Origin: Oscillibacter sp.
GTDB taxonomy: Bacteria > Bacillota > Clostridia > Oscillospirales > Oscillospiraceae
Length of the DNA stretch: 64,000 bases
NCBI GenBank assembly: GCA_022791875.1
Contig: JAAVZX010000048.1
Coordinates: 62,001-126,000 of the forward strand
Direction of reading: 5' to 3'
Part shown: positions 27,048-36,519 of the stretch, in pieces
Numbering within the stretch: the first letter of the stretch is position 1
How the letters are laid out: each line of letters starts with the position of its first letter
Program-made: the position numbers and the translations under genes
Notes under the pieces: model-generated
Told to the model about the DNA's origin: nothing
Database searches by the model: none
What the model saw: only the letters and a program-made list of their open reading frames with translations

Positions 27048-27673
27048 AACGTTGATCGCAGCTGCTGCCACCATTCGACGGCCTTGCTTTTCAGGACATA
27101 GCCCTGGTTTTCCTCCGTGATCAGGCCCACCTGATCGCGGGAGAGACCCGCCGCCATGGCCGTCTCCGGCACCTCCGACGCCGCGGCGGTGCACAGCGGC
27201 GGAAACACCACGCACCACCAGTTCCGGCCCCCGCCGGACCCGATTACCACCCGCAGGGCCAGATACTTCCCGGCGGGCAGGGTAAAACCGTCGTAGACCC
27301 GGGTGGGAAACTCCATTTCCTCCAGGGAGGCCCTTACGGCGTAGCCGTACCCCGCCGCGCGAACTGCCCCGCGGGCCGTCCGCTCCAGCTCCGGCAGGCG
27401 GTCCCGCAGAAGCGCTTCCGCCTCCCCGCGGTCCCCGGCCTGACGCAGAAGCGCCTCCGCCTGGGCCAGCACCTTGTCACGGACCAGCAGTTTCAGAGCC
27501 TGATCCGCCTCCGAGTCGGAGTTTGCCAGCACGTGCAGACGCACTACACGGTCCGCAAGCTGATCCCCCGTCTGGAGGGCCATGGCCCCCGAAGCCAGGA
27601 ACAGCGCCAGGCCGATCATCAATGCCAGCTCCACCTTGTACAGACGCCGGGACGCCAAAACCTTCCGCTCCAT
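27035..27673 (-). CDS. spoIIR: Stage II sporulation protein R
   Basis: A 212-residue SpoIIR, the forespore signal protein that triggers SpoIIGA-dependent processing of pro-sigma-E. A signal segment (about residues 14-34) is followed by the family motif RVVRLHVLANSDSEADQALK and VRDKVLA, and the later region GKYLALRVVIGSGGGRNWWCVVFPPLC. The C-terminal LDKV and the stop codon are encoded by a mosaic repeat element. The gene follows pyrI by 81 bp on the same strand. Confidence 0.92.
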   Translation of the reverse strand: MERKVLASRRLYKVELALMIGLALFLASGAMALQTGDQLADRVVRLHVLANSDSEADQALKLLVRDKVLAQAEALLRQAGDRGEAEALLRDRLPELERTARGAVRAAGYGYAVRASLEEMEFPTRVYDGFTLPAGKYLALRVVIGSGGGRNWWCVVFPPLCTAAASEVPETAMAAGLSRDQVGLITEENQGYVLKSKAVEWWQQLRSTLDKV

Positions 27674-27754
27674 CCTGCACCATCCTCTCCCGTGTGAAAT
27701 CTTTACAAGGACAGGATGGACAGGGATTCAGGATTTCAAACCGGGCAGCGCAGA

Positions 27755-28180
27755 TTATTTTCCGTCCCGGCGGGCGGTGTCGCAGTAGGCACAGCGGTAG
27801 AGGTGCCGCGCCGGGTCGGTGAGGAGGAAGACGGAATCCAGTTGAGGCTCCGCTACGGTGATGCAGCGCGGGTTCTTGCAGCGCACGATGTTCACCAGCT
27901 TCTGGGGGAGGGTGAGGTGGTTCTTCTCCACACGCACCCCGTTCCGGATCACGTTCACGGTGATGTTCGCGTCGATATAGCCCAGCACGTCCAGGTCCAG
28001 GTCCACGGGGGAGTCGATTTTGATGATGTCCTTTTTCCCCATCCGCCCGCTCCGCACGTTTTTGATGATGGCCACGGAGCAGTCCAGGCGGTCCAGGCGC
28101 AGGTACTGGTAGATTTCCATGCTCTTCCCGGCCTGGATGTGGTCCAGGACCACGCCGTTTTGGATGCTGTCAATATTCAT
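27755..28180 (-). CDS. pyrI: Aspartate carbamoyltransferase regulatory chain
   Basis: A 141-residue PyrI, which binds nucleotide effectors and structures the PyrB catalytic trimers. The N-terminal allosteric domain (MNIDSIQNGVVLDHI) and the C-terminal zinc domain with C-x4-C (CKNPRC) and C-x2-C (CAYC) are intact. It follows pyrB by 15 bp with AAAGGAA upstream of its ATG. Presence of PyrI implies an allosterically regulated ATCase. Confidence 0.96.
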   Translation of the reverse strand: MNIDSIQNGVVLDHIQAGKSMEIYQYLRLDRLDCSVAIIKNVRSGRMGKKDIIKIDSPVDLDLDVLGYIDANITVNVIRNGVRVEKNHLTLPQKLVNIVRCKNPRCITVAEPQLDSVFLLTDPARHLYRCAYCDTARRDGK

Positions 28181-28195
28181 AGACGTTCCTTTCTC

Positions 28196-29116
28196 TCAAA
28201 CCGTGATGTCCAGCAGCTTCATGATCAGGGCCATGCGGATGAACTTCCCGTTTTTGACCTGCTTCCAGTAAGCGGCCCTGGGGTCCCGGTCCACCGCCAC
28301 GGCGATTTCGTTCACGCGGGGCAGAGGATGGAGGATGGACAGGTCCGGCTTCGCATTCACCAGCTTTTCCGGCGTCAGCACGTAGCTGTCTTTGAGGCGC
28401 AGATATTCTTCCTCGTTGAAGAACCGTTCCCTCTGCACCCGCGTCATATACAGCACATCCAGTTCCGGAATGACGGAATCCAGATCGGTTGTCTGCGTAT
28501 AAGCAATCCCCCGCTTTTTCAGCGCTTCTTCTTTCACGTACCGCGGCAGTTTCAGTTCCAGGGGCGAGATCAGCACAAAGCGGATATTCTCGTACCGGCA
28601 CAGCGCATTCACAAGGGAATGCACCGTCCGCCCGAATTTCAGGTCCCCGCAGAACCCAATCGTGAACCCGTCCAGCCGCCCCTTTTCGCGGTGAATAGTC
28701 AGCAAGTCGGTCAGGGTCTGAGTCGGATGGTTATGCCCCCCGTCCCCGGCGTTGATGATAGGGACCTCGCTGAACTGCGCGGCGGCATAAGGCGCGCCCT
28801 CTTTAGGGTGCCGCATGGCGATGATGTCGGCATAGCAGCTGACGGTATGCACGGTATCCCCGACCGTTTCCCCCTTAGAGGTAGAACTGGACATAGCCTC
28901 GGAGAACCCCAGCACGCTCCCCCCAAGCGCCAGCATGGCGGACTCAAAGGACAAGCGTGTCCGGGTAGACGGCTCAAAGAAGAGTGTCGCCAACTGCTTA
29001 TGCGCGCAGGCATTCTGATACTTCGCAGGCTCAGCAATAATATCCTCCGCCACCGCGATCAGCCCATCCACCTCTTCCACCGTCAAATCCGTAATATCGA
29101 TCACATTCCTAGGCAT
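28196..29116 (-). CDS. pyrB: Aspartate carbamoyltransferase catalytic chain
   Basis: A 306-residue PyrB making carbamoyl-aspartate, the first committed pyrimidine step. Carbamoyl-phosphate site [12 protein letters not shown] (about 50-61) and HPLPRVNEI (about 265-273) are intact. ATG at 29116 (MPRNVID) is used, with AAAGGAG upstream; the frame further upstream runs into a repeat element. pyrI follows. It is cut off from pyrE by a 273-bp repeat. Confidence 0.96.
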   Translation of the reverse strand: MPRNVIDITDLTVEEVDGLIAVAEDIIAEPAKYQNACAHKQLATLFFEPSTRTRLSFESAMLALGGSVLGFSEAMSSSTSKGETVGDTVHTVSCYADIIAMRHPKEGAPYAAAQFSEVPIINAGDGGHNHPTQTLTDLLTIHREKGRLDGFTIGFCGDLKFGRTVHSLVNALCRYENIRFVLISPLELKLPRYVKEEALKKRGIAYTQTTDLDSVIPELDVLYMTRVQRERFFNEEEYLRLKDSYVLTPEKLVNAKPDLSILHPLPRVNEIAVAVDRDPRAAYWKQVKNGKFIRMALIMKLLDITV

Positions 29117-29146
29117 AAGAACTCCTTTCATATGGTGCCTACCTAC

Positions 29147-29419
29147 GGGGGCCTCCGGCGTCCAGGGGCTTTGCCCCTGGACCCCACCAGCCCTTTGAAA
29201 AGGGCTGGACCCCAAACTTTATCTGCGGGTAAACGGTCGTTTACCCGCGGATCATGATTCATACCAAACCTGTGGGTCCTTTCATGCCAATGGAAGGACC
29301 CACACGCAATCGTTCCGTTACCGTGTGACAGGCTCATTCAACCACCGGAGTATAGAGCGGTATTAAAGCTCTTTTCGGTTCCTTTTCTCTCGAGAAAAGG
29401 AACCCGCCGGAGGCCCCCC
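29147..29419 (+). repeat. Full composite mosaic element (C-P-G-T)
   Basis: Starts GGGGGCCTCCGGCG and ends CCCGCCGGAGGC (29403-29414) plus CCCC. Blocks in order: C, a GCGGGTAAACG/CGTTTACCCGC hairpin (about 29225-29247), P (29272-29303), G, T. It sits between pyrE and pyrB and fills almost the whole 309-bp gap. Confidence 0.88.
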
Positions 29420-29425
29420 GTATCC

Positions 29426-30061
29426 TCACGCCCACCAGCTCTCGTCGGAGGGATTAGCGCGGAATTTTTTCAGGCGGGCGATGTCTTCGGGTTTGATTTT
29501 GCCTTCGTCGGCGGCGATTTCGCAGACGGCGTCGAAGTTGGATAGGCTGTGGTTTGTTATGTTGGCGGCGGTGAGGCGGTCTTGGGCTTTTTGCATGCCG
29601 TAGGTGAAGATGGAGACGATGCCTAGGACTTCCGCGCCCGCTTCGCGGAGCGCTTCTACTACCTCTAAGCAGCTGCCGGCGGTGGAGATTAGGTCTTCTA
29701 CTACTACTACTCTTTGGCCTGGTTCCAGTTTGCCTTCGATGCGGTTCTGGCGGCCGTGGTCCTTGCTGCCGGAGCGGACGTAGCCCATGGGGAGGCCCAT
29801 CAGGTGGCCTACTATGGCGGCGTGGGCAATGCCCGCCGTGGAGGTGCCCATCAGGACTTCTACGGTGGGGTAGTGCTTGCAGATCAGGTCTACTAAGCCT
29901 TCCTCTACGTGGGTGCGGACGGTGGGGGCGGTGAGGGTCAGACGGTTGTCGCAGTAGATGGGGCTCTTGATGCCGCTGGCCCAGGTGAAGGGGTCGTCGG
30001 GGCGCAGAAATACCGCGCCGATGGACAGTAAATCGTGGGCTATGGCCTGTTCCTTCGTCAT
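29426..30061 (-). CDS. pyrE: Orotate phosphoribosyltransferase
   Basis: A 211-residue PyrE that joins orotate to PRPP giving OMP. The PRPP-binding motif [13 protein letters not shown] (about 118-130) and the catalytic loop [15 protein letters not shown] (about 96-110) are intact. ATG 30061 has AAAGGAG. It follows pyrF by about 20 bp in the pyrCKDFE run. Confidence 0.96.
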   Translation of the reverse strand: MTKEQAIAHDLLSIGAVFLRPDDPFTWASGIKSPIYCDNRLTLTAPTVRTHVEEGLVDLICKHYPTVEVLMGTSTAGIAHAAIVGHLMGLPMGYVRSGSKDHGRQNRIEGKLEPGQRVVVVEDLISTAGSCLEVVEALREAGAEVLGIVSIFTYGMQKAQDRLTAANITNHSLSNFDAVCEIAADEGKIKPEDIARLKKFRANPSDESWWA

Positions 30062-30080
30062 GATTTGCTCCTTTCTGTCG

Positions 30081-30782
30081 TCAGCCTAGAAATTCTTTTA
30101 CGGCTTGCTTGTACGCTTTTACGGGGTCTTCCGCCTGGGTGATGGGACGGCCCATGACAATATAGTCACAGCCGTTCTTTGCGGCCTGGGATGGGGTCAT
30201 GACGCGCTTTTGGTCGCCTGCGTCGCCTCCGGCGAAGCGGACGCCTGGGGTGACGGTGCAGAAGTCCTGGCCGCAGCGCTCCTTGACCAATGCCGCCTCC
30301 AGGGGGGAACAGACGACGCCGTCCAGGCCGCTTGCGGCGGCGTTTTTGGCGTAGGCCAGAACCGTCTCCGCCATGGGCGTGTCAATGAGCAGCTCCTGCT
30401 TCAGGGCCTCGGGGGCAGTGCTGGTGAGCTGGGTCACGGCAATCAGGAGGGGGCGGGTGCCGTCGGGTCTGGTGAGCCCTTCCAGAGCCGCTTTCATCAT
30501 GGCGGACGCGCCTGCGGCGTGGAGGTTCACCATGTCCACATCCAGGCGGGAGAGGACGGACATGGCCCGCTTGACGGTGTTGGGGATGTCGTGGAGCTTG
30601 AGGTCCAGGAAAATCCTGTGGCCCAGGGCTTTCAGGTCCCGGACAATCTGAGGGCCCTCAGCGTAGTACAGCTCCATGCCGATCTTGATAAAGAGCTTTT
30701 CCCCCTGGGGGAAGCGGTTCAGAAAATGGATGGTTTCTTCCCTCGTTGGGAAATCCAGTGCGATAATGACATCTTTAGCCAT
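30081..30782 (-). CDS. pyrF: Orotidine 5'-phosphate decarboxylase
   Basis: A 233-residue PyrF making UMP from OMP. The catalytic D-x-K-x-x-D array is in [15 protein letters not shown] (about 59-73), and the phosphate-binding VMGRPI is near the C-terminus. It overlaps the end of pyrD by eight bases and has AGGAGG upstream. Confidence 0.96.
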   Translation of the reverse strand: MAKDVIIALDFPTREETIHFLNRFPQGEKLFIKIGMELYYAEGPQIVRDLKALGHRIFLDLKLHDIPNTVKRAMSVLSRLDVDMVNLHAAGASAMMKAALEGLTRPDGTRPLLIAVTQLTSTAPEALKQELLIDTPMAETVLAYAKNAAASGLDGVVCSPLEAALVKERCGQDFCTVTPGVRFAGGDAGDQKRVMTPSQAAKNGCDYIVMGRPITQAEDPVKAYKQAVKEFLG

Positions 30783-31692
30783 GATGCGCGCCTCCTGTCA
30801 GTTCCGAAATTTTATGCACGCCCAGCTCTTTGCAGACACCGGGCAGGTCTTCTATAATCTCCTTGCAGGCGTAGGGATTCCGCAGGTTGGCCGCGCCGAC
30901 CTCCACCGCGCTGGCCCCCGCCAGCATCATTTCAGCGGCGTCCCTGGCCGTGCTGACGCCTCCGCAGCCTATGATGGGCAGATCCACCGCCTCGTAAACG
31001 TCCCAGACCATCCGCAGGGCCACGGGGAACACGGCGGGGCCGGACAGACCGCCGGTGCGGTTCGCCAGGATGGGGCGGCGGGTCCGCAGGTCAATCCGCA
31101 TTCCTAGGAGGGTGTTGATGAGGCAGAGGCCGTCGGCGCCCTCGTCCGCGCAGGCTTTCGCAATGGCGGCGATGTCCGTCACGTTGGGGCTGAGCTTCAT
31201 GAAGACGGGCTTTTTCGTCGCCGCCCGCACGGCCCTTGTGACCGCCGCGGCACTCTCGGGGCTGGAGCCGAAGTTGGTCCCTCCGGCGTGGACGTTGGGG
31301 CAGGAGATGTTCACCTCCAGGATTGCGATCTGGTCGCAGTCCGACAGCTTCCTGCAATTCTCCGCGTACTCCTCCAGGGAGAAGCCGCCGATGTTGGCAA
31401 TCACGGGGCCGCGGAAAATTTTTGCAATGTTGGGGACTTCCTCTGTGAGCACCGCGTCGATTCCAGGATTTTGCAGGCCCACGGCGTTCAGCATTCCCGA
31501 CGCGGCCTCCGCGATCCGGGGCTGGGGGTTCCCCGGGCGGGCCTCCGCCGTGGTGCCCTTCCAGGAGAAGGAGCCTAGGATATCCAGGCCGTACAGCTCC
31601 GCGAACTCCCGCCCGTAGCCGAAGGTTCCGGAGGCGGGAATGACGGGATTTTTCAGCTTCACGCCCGCCAGGTTCACCGACAGATCTACCAT
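30775..31692 (-). CDS. pyrD: Dihydroorotate dehydrogenase B, catalytic subunit
   Basis: A 305-residue class 1B dihydroorotate dehydrogenase (PyrDB). FMN-site motifs PASGTFGYG and NAVGLQNPG, and the catalytic Cys in [13 protein letters not shown], are clear. ATG at 31692 overlaps the pyrK stop. Pairing with PyrK indicates NAD+ as electron acceptor, as known for class 1B. Confidence 0.96.
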   Translation of the reverse strand: MVDLSVNLAGVKLKNPVIPASGTFGYGREFAELYGLDILGSFSWKGTTAEARPGNPQPRIAEAASGMLNAVGLQNPGIDAVLTEEVPNIAKIFRGPVIANIGGFSLEEYAENCRKLSDCDQIAILEVNISCPNVHAGGTNFGSSPESAAAVTRAVRAATKKPVFMKLSPNVTDIAAIAKACADEGADGLCLINTLLGMRIDLRTRRPILANRTGGLSGPAVFPVALRMVWDVYEAVDLPIIGCGGVSTARDAAEMMLAGASAVEVGAANLRNPYACKEIIEDLPGVCKELGVHKISELTGGAHHG

Positions 31693-32432
31693 ACAATCTC
31701 CTCCTTCCGGAACACAGGGCCGTCCTTGCAGACCCGGCGGGGGCCGTTCACGGTCTGGATGGTGCATCCCACGCAGGCCCCGAAGCCGCAGGCCATCCGG
31801 GCCTCGAAGCTGAACTGCCCGCCGGTGACATTGGGGTGCCCGTGGACGGCTTTCAGCATCGGCGTGGGGCCGCAGGCCAGGACGTAAGCATTCTGGGGCA
31901 GCAGATCCGTCACGAAGCCCTTTGCGCCCAGGCTCCCGTCCTCCGTGGCAATGTTCACCGGACAGCCCAGCGCGGCAAATTCATCCACATAAAGCGCGTC
32001 CTCTCCGGACCGGAAGCCCAGGGCGACCCGAAACACCTGTCCCGCCTCCTTCATCCGCCTCGCCAGTCCATACAGCGGCGCGGCCCCGATTCCGCCGCCC
32101 ACCAGAACCGGGGTTTCCCCGACCGTCTCCGCCGAGAAGTCGAACCCGTTCCCCAGGCCGGCCAGCATATCCAGCCGCGTCTCCGGCGGCAGATTGACCA
32201 GCTCCCGGGTGCCCTCCCCCGCCTCCTTCACCAGCAGGACCAGATGCACCTTCGTCCAGTCGCACACGGAGATGGGACGCCGGAGAAACTTGTCCGGCAA
32301 AGCGATGTTGACGAACTGCCCCGGCGCGGTGATCGCGGCGGTATCCTCGTGCGTATCCGCCAGGAACACCAGCTCCCACGTATCCCGGCTCAGCCGCCTC
32401 CGGCGGGACCAGGTAAACCAGCATTTTTTCAT
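31686..32432 (-). CDS. pyrK: Dihydroorotate dehydrogenase B, electron-transfer subunit
   Basis: A 248-residue PyrK carrying FAD and a [2Fe-2S] cluster, passing electrons from PyrD to NAD+. FAD-site RPISVCDW (about 55-62), NAD-site GGGIGAAPL (about 113-121), and the cluster ligands in ACGFGACVGCTIQ plus the downstream VCKDGPVF are all present. It overlaps pyrC by four bases (ATGA) and pyrD at its end. Confidence 0.96.
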   Translation of the reverse strand: MKKCWFTWSRRRRLSRDTWELVFLADTHEDTAAITAPGQFVNIALPDKFLRRPISVCDWTKVHLVLLVKEAGEGTRELVNLPPETRLDMLAGLGNGFDFSAETVGETPVLVGGGIGAAPLYGLARRMKEAGQVFRVALGFRSGEDALYVDEFAALGCPVNIATEDGSLGAKGFVTDLLPQNAYVLACGPTPMLKAVHGHPNVTGGQFSFEARMACGFGACVGCTIQTVNGPRRVCKDGPVFRKEEIVW

Positions 32433-33703
32433 GCCTCGCCCTCCCGGTACACAATCTTCCCGCCGCAGATGGTCATCGCCACCGCGGCGTCCACCTCCCA
32501 GCCGTCAAACGGCGTCGCCTTTCCCAAAGAGCGGAACGTCCCGCTGTCCACAACGCCCTTCCGATCCAAATCCAGCACCGTCAAATCCGCAGGCGCGCCC
32601 GCCTCGAGCTCCCCGCCGGGCAGGCGGAAAATCCGCCGCGGGTTCACGCACAGCGCGTTCAGCACCGTTTCCAGCGGCACCTTCCCCGTCTTCACCAGCC
32701 CCGTGTACAGCACCGCGAACGTGCACTCCAGCCCTACCACGCCGTTGAGGCTTCCCCGCAGTCCGCCGGCCTTTTCCTCGGCGGAATGGGGCGCATGGTC
32801 CGTGGCGATACAGTCGATGGTCCCGTCCCGCAGAGCCTCCACCAGAGCGTCCCGGTCCTCCGCGGAGCGGATCGGGGGATTCATCTTGAACCGACCGTGG
32901 TCCTGCAAGTCCCCGTCGCACAGCAGCAGGTAGTGGGGCCCCGTCTCGCAGGACACCGGAAGTCCCTCCGCCTTGGCCCGCCGGACCAGCTCTGCGCTCT
33001 CCTTCGTGGACACGTGGCATACGTGATACCGGCACCCCGTCTCCCGCACCAGCGCCAGATCCCGCTCCACCTGCTTCCACTCGCTGGCCGGGTCGTTCCC
33101 CGTCAGCCCGTGGGCCTGGGCGTAGGCCCCGTCGTGGACGCGCCAGCCCGGCGTGATAAGCGCCTCGTCCTCGCAGTGGGCCACGATGGGGCGGTCCAGC
33201 GTCTTCGCCAGCGCCATGGCCCGCCGCATCATGTCCCCGCTCTGCACACCCTTCCCGTCGTCGGAGAAGCCCGCCGCGTGGGGGGCCATCGCCGCCAGGT
33301 CCGCCAGGGCGTCTCCCTTTTCCCCTGCGGTAATGGACCCGTAGGGGTACACGTGGACCGCCGCGTCCCGCGCAATCGCGTCCAGCTCCGCCTGCAGGTG
33401 CTCTTCGCTGTCCGGCACCGGGTTCAGGTTCGGCATGGCGCATACCGCTGTGTAGCCCCCCGCCGCCGCCGCGGCCGTCCCCGCCGCAATCGTTTCCTTA
33501 TAACAAAATCCAGGCTCCCGAAGATGGACGTGTACATCAACGAAACCTGGAACTATCAACCTATTCTCCAATTCAATCACGCGAAAGCCGTCTCTGGGAA
33601 GTCCCCGCCCCACGGAAACAATACGGCCCCCGTCAACGGCAATCTCCAAAGGCTCCATGCCCCCGTTCCGGTACACAGCCCCGCCGCTCAGCAGAATTTT
33701 CAT
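32429..33703 (-). CDS. pyrC: Dihydroorotase
   Basis: A 424-residue class I dihydroorotase closing carbamoyl-aspartate to dihydroorotate. Metal-site DVHVHLREPG (about 57-66), KETIAAG, the later His residues in VAHCEDEAL and YHVCHVST, and the catalytic Asp in ATDHAPHS are intact. The second of two near ATGs (33703) is preferred for spacing to AGGAGG. It is the first gene of the leftward pyr run. Confidence 0.95.
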   Translation of the reverse strand: MKILLSGGAVYRNGGMEPLEIAVDGGRIVSVGRGLPRDGFRVIELENRLIVPGFVDVHVHLREPGFCYKETIAAGTAAAAAGGYTAVCAMPNLNPVPDSEEHLQAELDAIARDAAVHVYPYGSITAGEKGDALADLAAMAPHAAGFSDDGKGVQSGDMMRRAMALAKTLDRPIVAHCEDEALITPGWRVHDGAYAQAHGLTGNDPASEWKQVERDLALVRETGCRYHVCHVSTKESAELVRRAKAEGLPVSCETGPHYLLLCDGDLQDHGRFKMNPPIRSAEDRDALVEALRDGTIDCIATDHAPHSAEEKAGGLRGSLNGVVGLECTFAVLYTGLVKTGKVPLETVLNALCVNPRRIFRLPGGELEAGAPADLTVLDLDRKGVVDSGTFRSLGKATPFDGWEVDAAVAMTICGGKIVYREGEA

Positions 33704-33739
33704 CCTCATGCGCCTCCTGTCCTCCTGTAATTCTACGAT

Positions 33740-33768
33740 ATACTACCTGAAATCCAGCCGCCTGTCAA
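33740..33768 (-). promoter_or_regulatory. pyr operon promoter
   Basis: Minus-strand TTGACA (33763-33768), 17 bases, TAGTAT (33740-33745). The implied start of transcription leaves only about 30 bases of leader before pyrC, so there is no room for a PyrR-type attenuator. Confidence 0.8.
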
Positions 33769-33914
33769 CGCCTTTTCCGCAATTCCCGCCCAGGTGCCCA
33801 CGTTTTTTTACCGGTCTCGGAAAATTTTTTACAAAACCGCGGAACCTTTTGCCCCGCAAATTCGTCTTAATTGACAAAGGCCCCCGATGGAAGACGGGGG
33901 AGAAGGAGGATTGA

Positions 33915-34991
33915 ATGATGAAAAGAAAAGTTTTTGCGGCATTCCTGGCTGCGGTCCTGACCGCCATGCTCCTGACTGCCTGCGGAGGAGGCGGCGGCAT
34001 GAGCGGCAACGGCAGCTCCGGCGGCAGCGGCGGCACCAGCGCCAGTTCCCCCACTATGGGCGAGGGACCCTCAGCCGATGCCGAGGGAGGCTTTAGCGGC
34101 GGCACTGACTACGGCTTCAACAGCAGCATGGACTACGACGCCCCTGCGGACCTGGCCCCGGAGGCCCCCGCCCCCGGAGAGGACGCCGCCTCCGGTGACA
34201 ACGATACCCGCCTCCAGAACGCCAAGATGATCTACACCGCCAACATAGAGGCCGAAACCACCGATTTTGAAGCCTGCGCCTCCGACCTGGAAACCCTGGT
34301 GGATCAAGTCGGCGGCTACCTGGAGTACGCGTCGACGAACAGCTACAGTACCGGCTATCGCAGTGCCAGCTACACCGCCCGGGTCCCAGCGGCACAGTTC
34401 AAGGCGTTCCTGAACAGCGTCGGCAAGATCGGCAACGTCGTCTACCAGGACAAGAGCGGCGAGAACATCAGCGAGATCTACTATGACACCGAAAGCCGCC
34501 TCGTGACCCAGAAGACGAAGCTGGAACGCCTCCAGGCCCTCCTGGCCAAGGCGGAGAACATGGAGGACATTATCACGATAGAGTCCGCCATTTCCGAGAC
34601 AGAGTACCAGGTAGAGCAGCTCACCGGCACCCTCCGCCGCTACGACGCCCTGGTAGACTTCTCCACCGTCTACATTTCCCTCCGTGAAGTCTCCCGCCTC
34701 TCCGAGGTCGAAACCGCCCCGCCAACCTTCTCCGACCAGCTCGGCACCGCCTTCAACAGCAGCCTCACCAACTTCGGCGACTTCCTCCAAAGCGTAGCCC
34801 TCTCCGTCACCTACAACTGGATCTGGCTCCTGATCCTCGCCGCCATCATCGCCTTTGCCGTCTACCGCCTCCGCAAATCCAACAAAAAACTCACCCTGCC
34901 CCATCTGGACCGCAAAGACTTCCAAAAGCCTGACAAGATCATTAAGCCCGACGATACCAAAAAGCCGGATGACAAAACGCCGAAAGAGTGA
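33915..34991 (+). CDS. DUF4349 lipoprotein
   Basis: A 358-residue secreted lipoprotein. The signal peptide ends in the lipobox LLTAC (Cys near 23), then a Gly/Ser-rich tether (to about 50), an acidic linker, and a DUF4349 domain (about 105-315) with a predicted coiled coil in KLERLQALLAKAENMEDI. A C-terminal membrane segment (WIWLLILAAIIAFAVY, about 304-319) precedes a Lys/Asp/Pro tail, as in the family. Function unknown; likely envelope. GAAGGAGG precedes the ATG, and a short CCCCCG/CGGGGG stem lies in the leader (33881-33900). Confidence 0.88.
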   Translation: MMKRKVFAAFLAAVLTAMLLTACGGGGGMSGNGSSGGSGGTSASSPTMGEGPSADAEGGFSGGTDYGFNSSMDYDAPADLAPEAPAPGEDAASGDNDTRLQNAKMIYTANIEAETTDFEACASDLETLVDQVGGYLEYASTNSYSTGYRSASYTARVPAAQFKAFLNSVGKIGNVVYQDKSGENISEIYYDTESRLVTQKTKLERLQALLAKAENMEDIITIESAISETEYQVEQLTGTLRRYDALVDFSTVYISLREVSRLSEVETAPPTFSDQLGTAFNSSLTNFGDFLQSVALSVTYNWIWLLILAAIIAFAVYRLRKSNKKLTLPHLDRKDFQKPDKIIKPDDTKKPDDKTPKE

Positions 34992-35029
34992 TATAATAAA
35001 GTCTGAGCTATACGCAGGCTTTTCCCCGC

Positions 35030-35113
35030 GGGGGGCCTCCGGCGGCCAGAGGGCTTTGCCCTCTGGACTCCCACCAGGGAGGCAGGCGCCTCCCTGGACC
35101 CTGGCAGATCAGT
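35030..35113 (+). repeat. Mosaic element, D block
   Basis: GGGGGGCCTCCGGCGGCC, stems AGAGGGCTTTGCCCTCT and GGGAGGCAGGCGCCTCCC, end CCTGGCAGATCAGT; a direct relative of 15687-15774. Its flanks carry an imperfect inverted repeat, GAGCTATACGCAG and CTGCGTAGCTC. Confidence 0.82.
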
Positions 35114-35169
35114 CCTTTTATGCGGACTCTGCGTAGCTCTACTCTTTGCTCTTTTGGGAGGTCGTTTCT

Positions 35170-35793
35170 ATGAAAATTGTCTGGCTTGGACATGCCTGCT
35201 TCCTCTTTGAATGTGATGGCTATCGGCTTGTTACGGACCCTTATTCCGGCGTCGAGGGGTATCCCGATCCCCGGATCTCTGCACATCAGGTCCTTTGCAG
35301 CCATGGGCACAGGGACCATGCCGCCGTGGAACTGGTTTCCCTCCTGCCCGCCGCTCCCTCGCCCTTCACCATCCGTGAGATCCAAACCTTCCACGATGAC
35401 CAGCACGGCGCACTCCGCGGAACCAACACCGTCCGCGTCTTCTCCGCCGGAGGCAAGTCCGCCGCACACCTCGGCGACCTCGGCCATATGCTCTCCCCGG
35501 ACCAGATCGACGCCATCGGCCCCCTGGACGCCCTTCTGATCCCCGTCGGAGGCTTCTACACCATCGACGCCAAAACCGCCAAACAGGTCTGCGGCGCCCT
35601 CAAGCCCCGCCTCGTCATCCCCATGCACTACCGCCACCCGCCCTACGGCCTCCCCGTCATTGCGCCCCTCGACGACTTCCTGGCCCTCTGGCCCGCCTCG
35701 GAGGTCCACCGCCTCGACGGCCCCGGCCTGGACCTAAACGCCCCCCTCTCCGGAGTTGCAGTCCCCCGCTACTGCGGCGGCGACGCCCTCTGA
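35170..35793 (+). CDS. MBL-fold metal-dependent hydrolase
   Basis: A 207-residue metallo-beta-lactamase-fold protein of the UlaG-like/UPF0173 branch. It starts MKIVWLGHACFLFE and has SHGHRDHA (metal-binding HxHxDH), and later His/Asp ligands in HLGDLGH and MHYRHPPYG. ATG at 35170 is chosen, with GGGAGG upstream. The HAD gene follows after 14 bp, so they likely form an operon. Substrate unknown. Confidence 0.85.
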   Translation: MKIVWLGHACFLFECDGYRLVTDPYSGVEGYPDPRISAHQVLCSHGHRDHAAVELVSLLPAAPSPFTIREIQTFHDDQHGALRGTNTVRVFSAGGKSAAHLGDLGHMLSPDQIDAIGPLDALLIPVGGFYTIDAKTAKQVCGALKPRLVIPMHYRHPPYGLPVIAPLDDFLALWPASEVHRLDGPGLDLNAPLSGVAVPRYCGGDAL

Positions 35794-35807
35794 GAAAGGA
35801 GGCCCCC

Positions 35808-36464
35808 ATGTACCGCAATATCTTCTTCGACCTCGACGGCACCCTCACCGACTCCAAAGAGGGCATTCTGAACTGCGTCCGCTATGCGATTGAGCAAATC
35901 GGGGACCCCGTGCCGCCGGAGGACACCCTTCTGCGCTTCATCGGCCCGCCCCTCCAGGAGTCCTTTGCCGTCTACTGCGGCTATGGCCCTGAGAAAATCG
36001 AGTGGGCCGTCACCCTCTACCGGGAGCGCTACGGCCCCGTGGGCCAGTTCGAGAACTACCCGGCCCCCGGCGCGGCGGACATGCTTGCCCGCCTGAAAGA
36101 GCGGGGCTGTACCCTGGCTTTGGCGTCCTCGAAGCCGGAGCACCTGTGCCGCTCCATCTGCGAGCGCTTCGGCTTCACGCCCCACCTCTCCGCCATCGTC
36201 GGCAGCACCCCCAGCGGCGACCGCAGCAAGGCCGACGTGATCCGCGCTGTTATGGACGCCCTGGGCCTCACGGACGCGGACCGCCCGTCCATTCTGATGG
36301 TCGGCGACCGCAAATTCGATGTCCTGGGCGCGAAAGCCTGCGGCATTGACTGCCTGGGCGTGGAATTCTTCGGCTACGCCGCCCCCCACGAGCTGGAGGA
36401 CCACGGCGCTGTCGCCGTCGTCCGCACCACCCAGGAACTGGAGGATTACATTCTCAGCCATTGA
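35808..36464 (+). CDS. HAD family phosphatase (Gph-like)
   Basis: A 218-residue HAD superfamily hydrolase with a Cof/Gph-type helical cap. Motif I FFDLDGTLTDS (about 5-15), motif II ALASSKP (about 104-110), the motif III Lys near SKAD, and motif IV MVGDRKFDVLGA (about 163-174) are intact. Phosphoglycolate phosphatase or PpaX-like activity is likely but not proven. GAAAGGAGG precedes the ATG. Confidence 0.88.
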   Translation: MYRNIFFDLDGTLTDSKEGILNCVRYAIEQIGDPVPPEDTLLRFIGPPLQESFAVYCGYGPEKIEWAVTLYRERYGPVGQFENYPAPGAADMLARLKERGCTLALASSKPEHLCRSICERFGFTPHLSAIVGSTPSGDRSKADVIRAVMDALGLTDADRPSILMVGDRKFDVLGAKACGIDCLGVEFFGYAAPHELEDHGAVAVVRTTQELEDYILSH

Positions 36465-36475
36465 CAAAACGTGAA

Positions 36476-36518
36476 CCGCCCCGCTGGATGCACAGGCATT
36501 CGGCGGGGCGGGGTTTTT
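36476..36518 (+). terminator. Terminator after HAD gene
   Basis: A stem CCGCCCCGC (36476-36484) and GCGGGGCGG (36503-36511), then GGTTTTT. It lies between the convergent HAD and C39 genes. Confidence 0.82.
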
Positions 36519-36519
36519 C

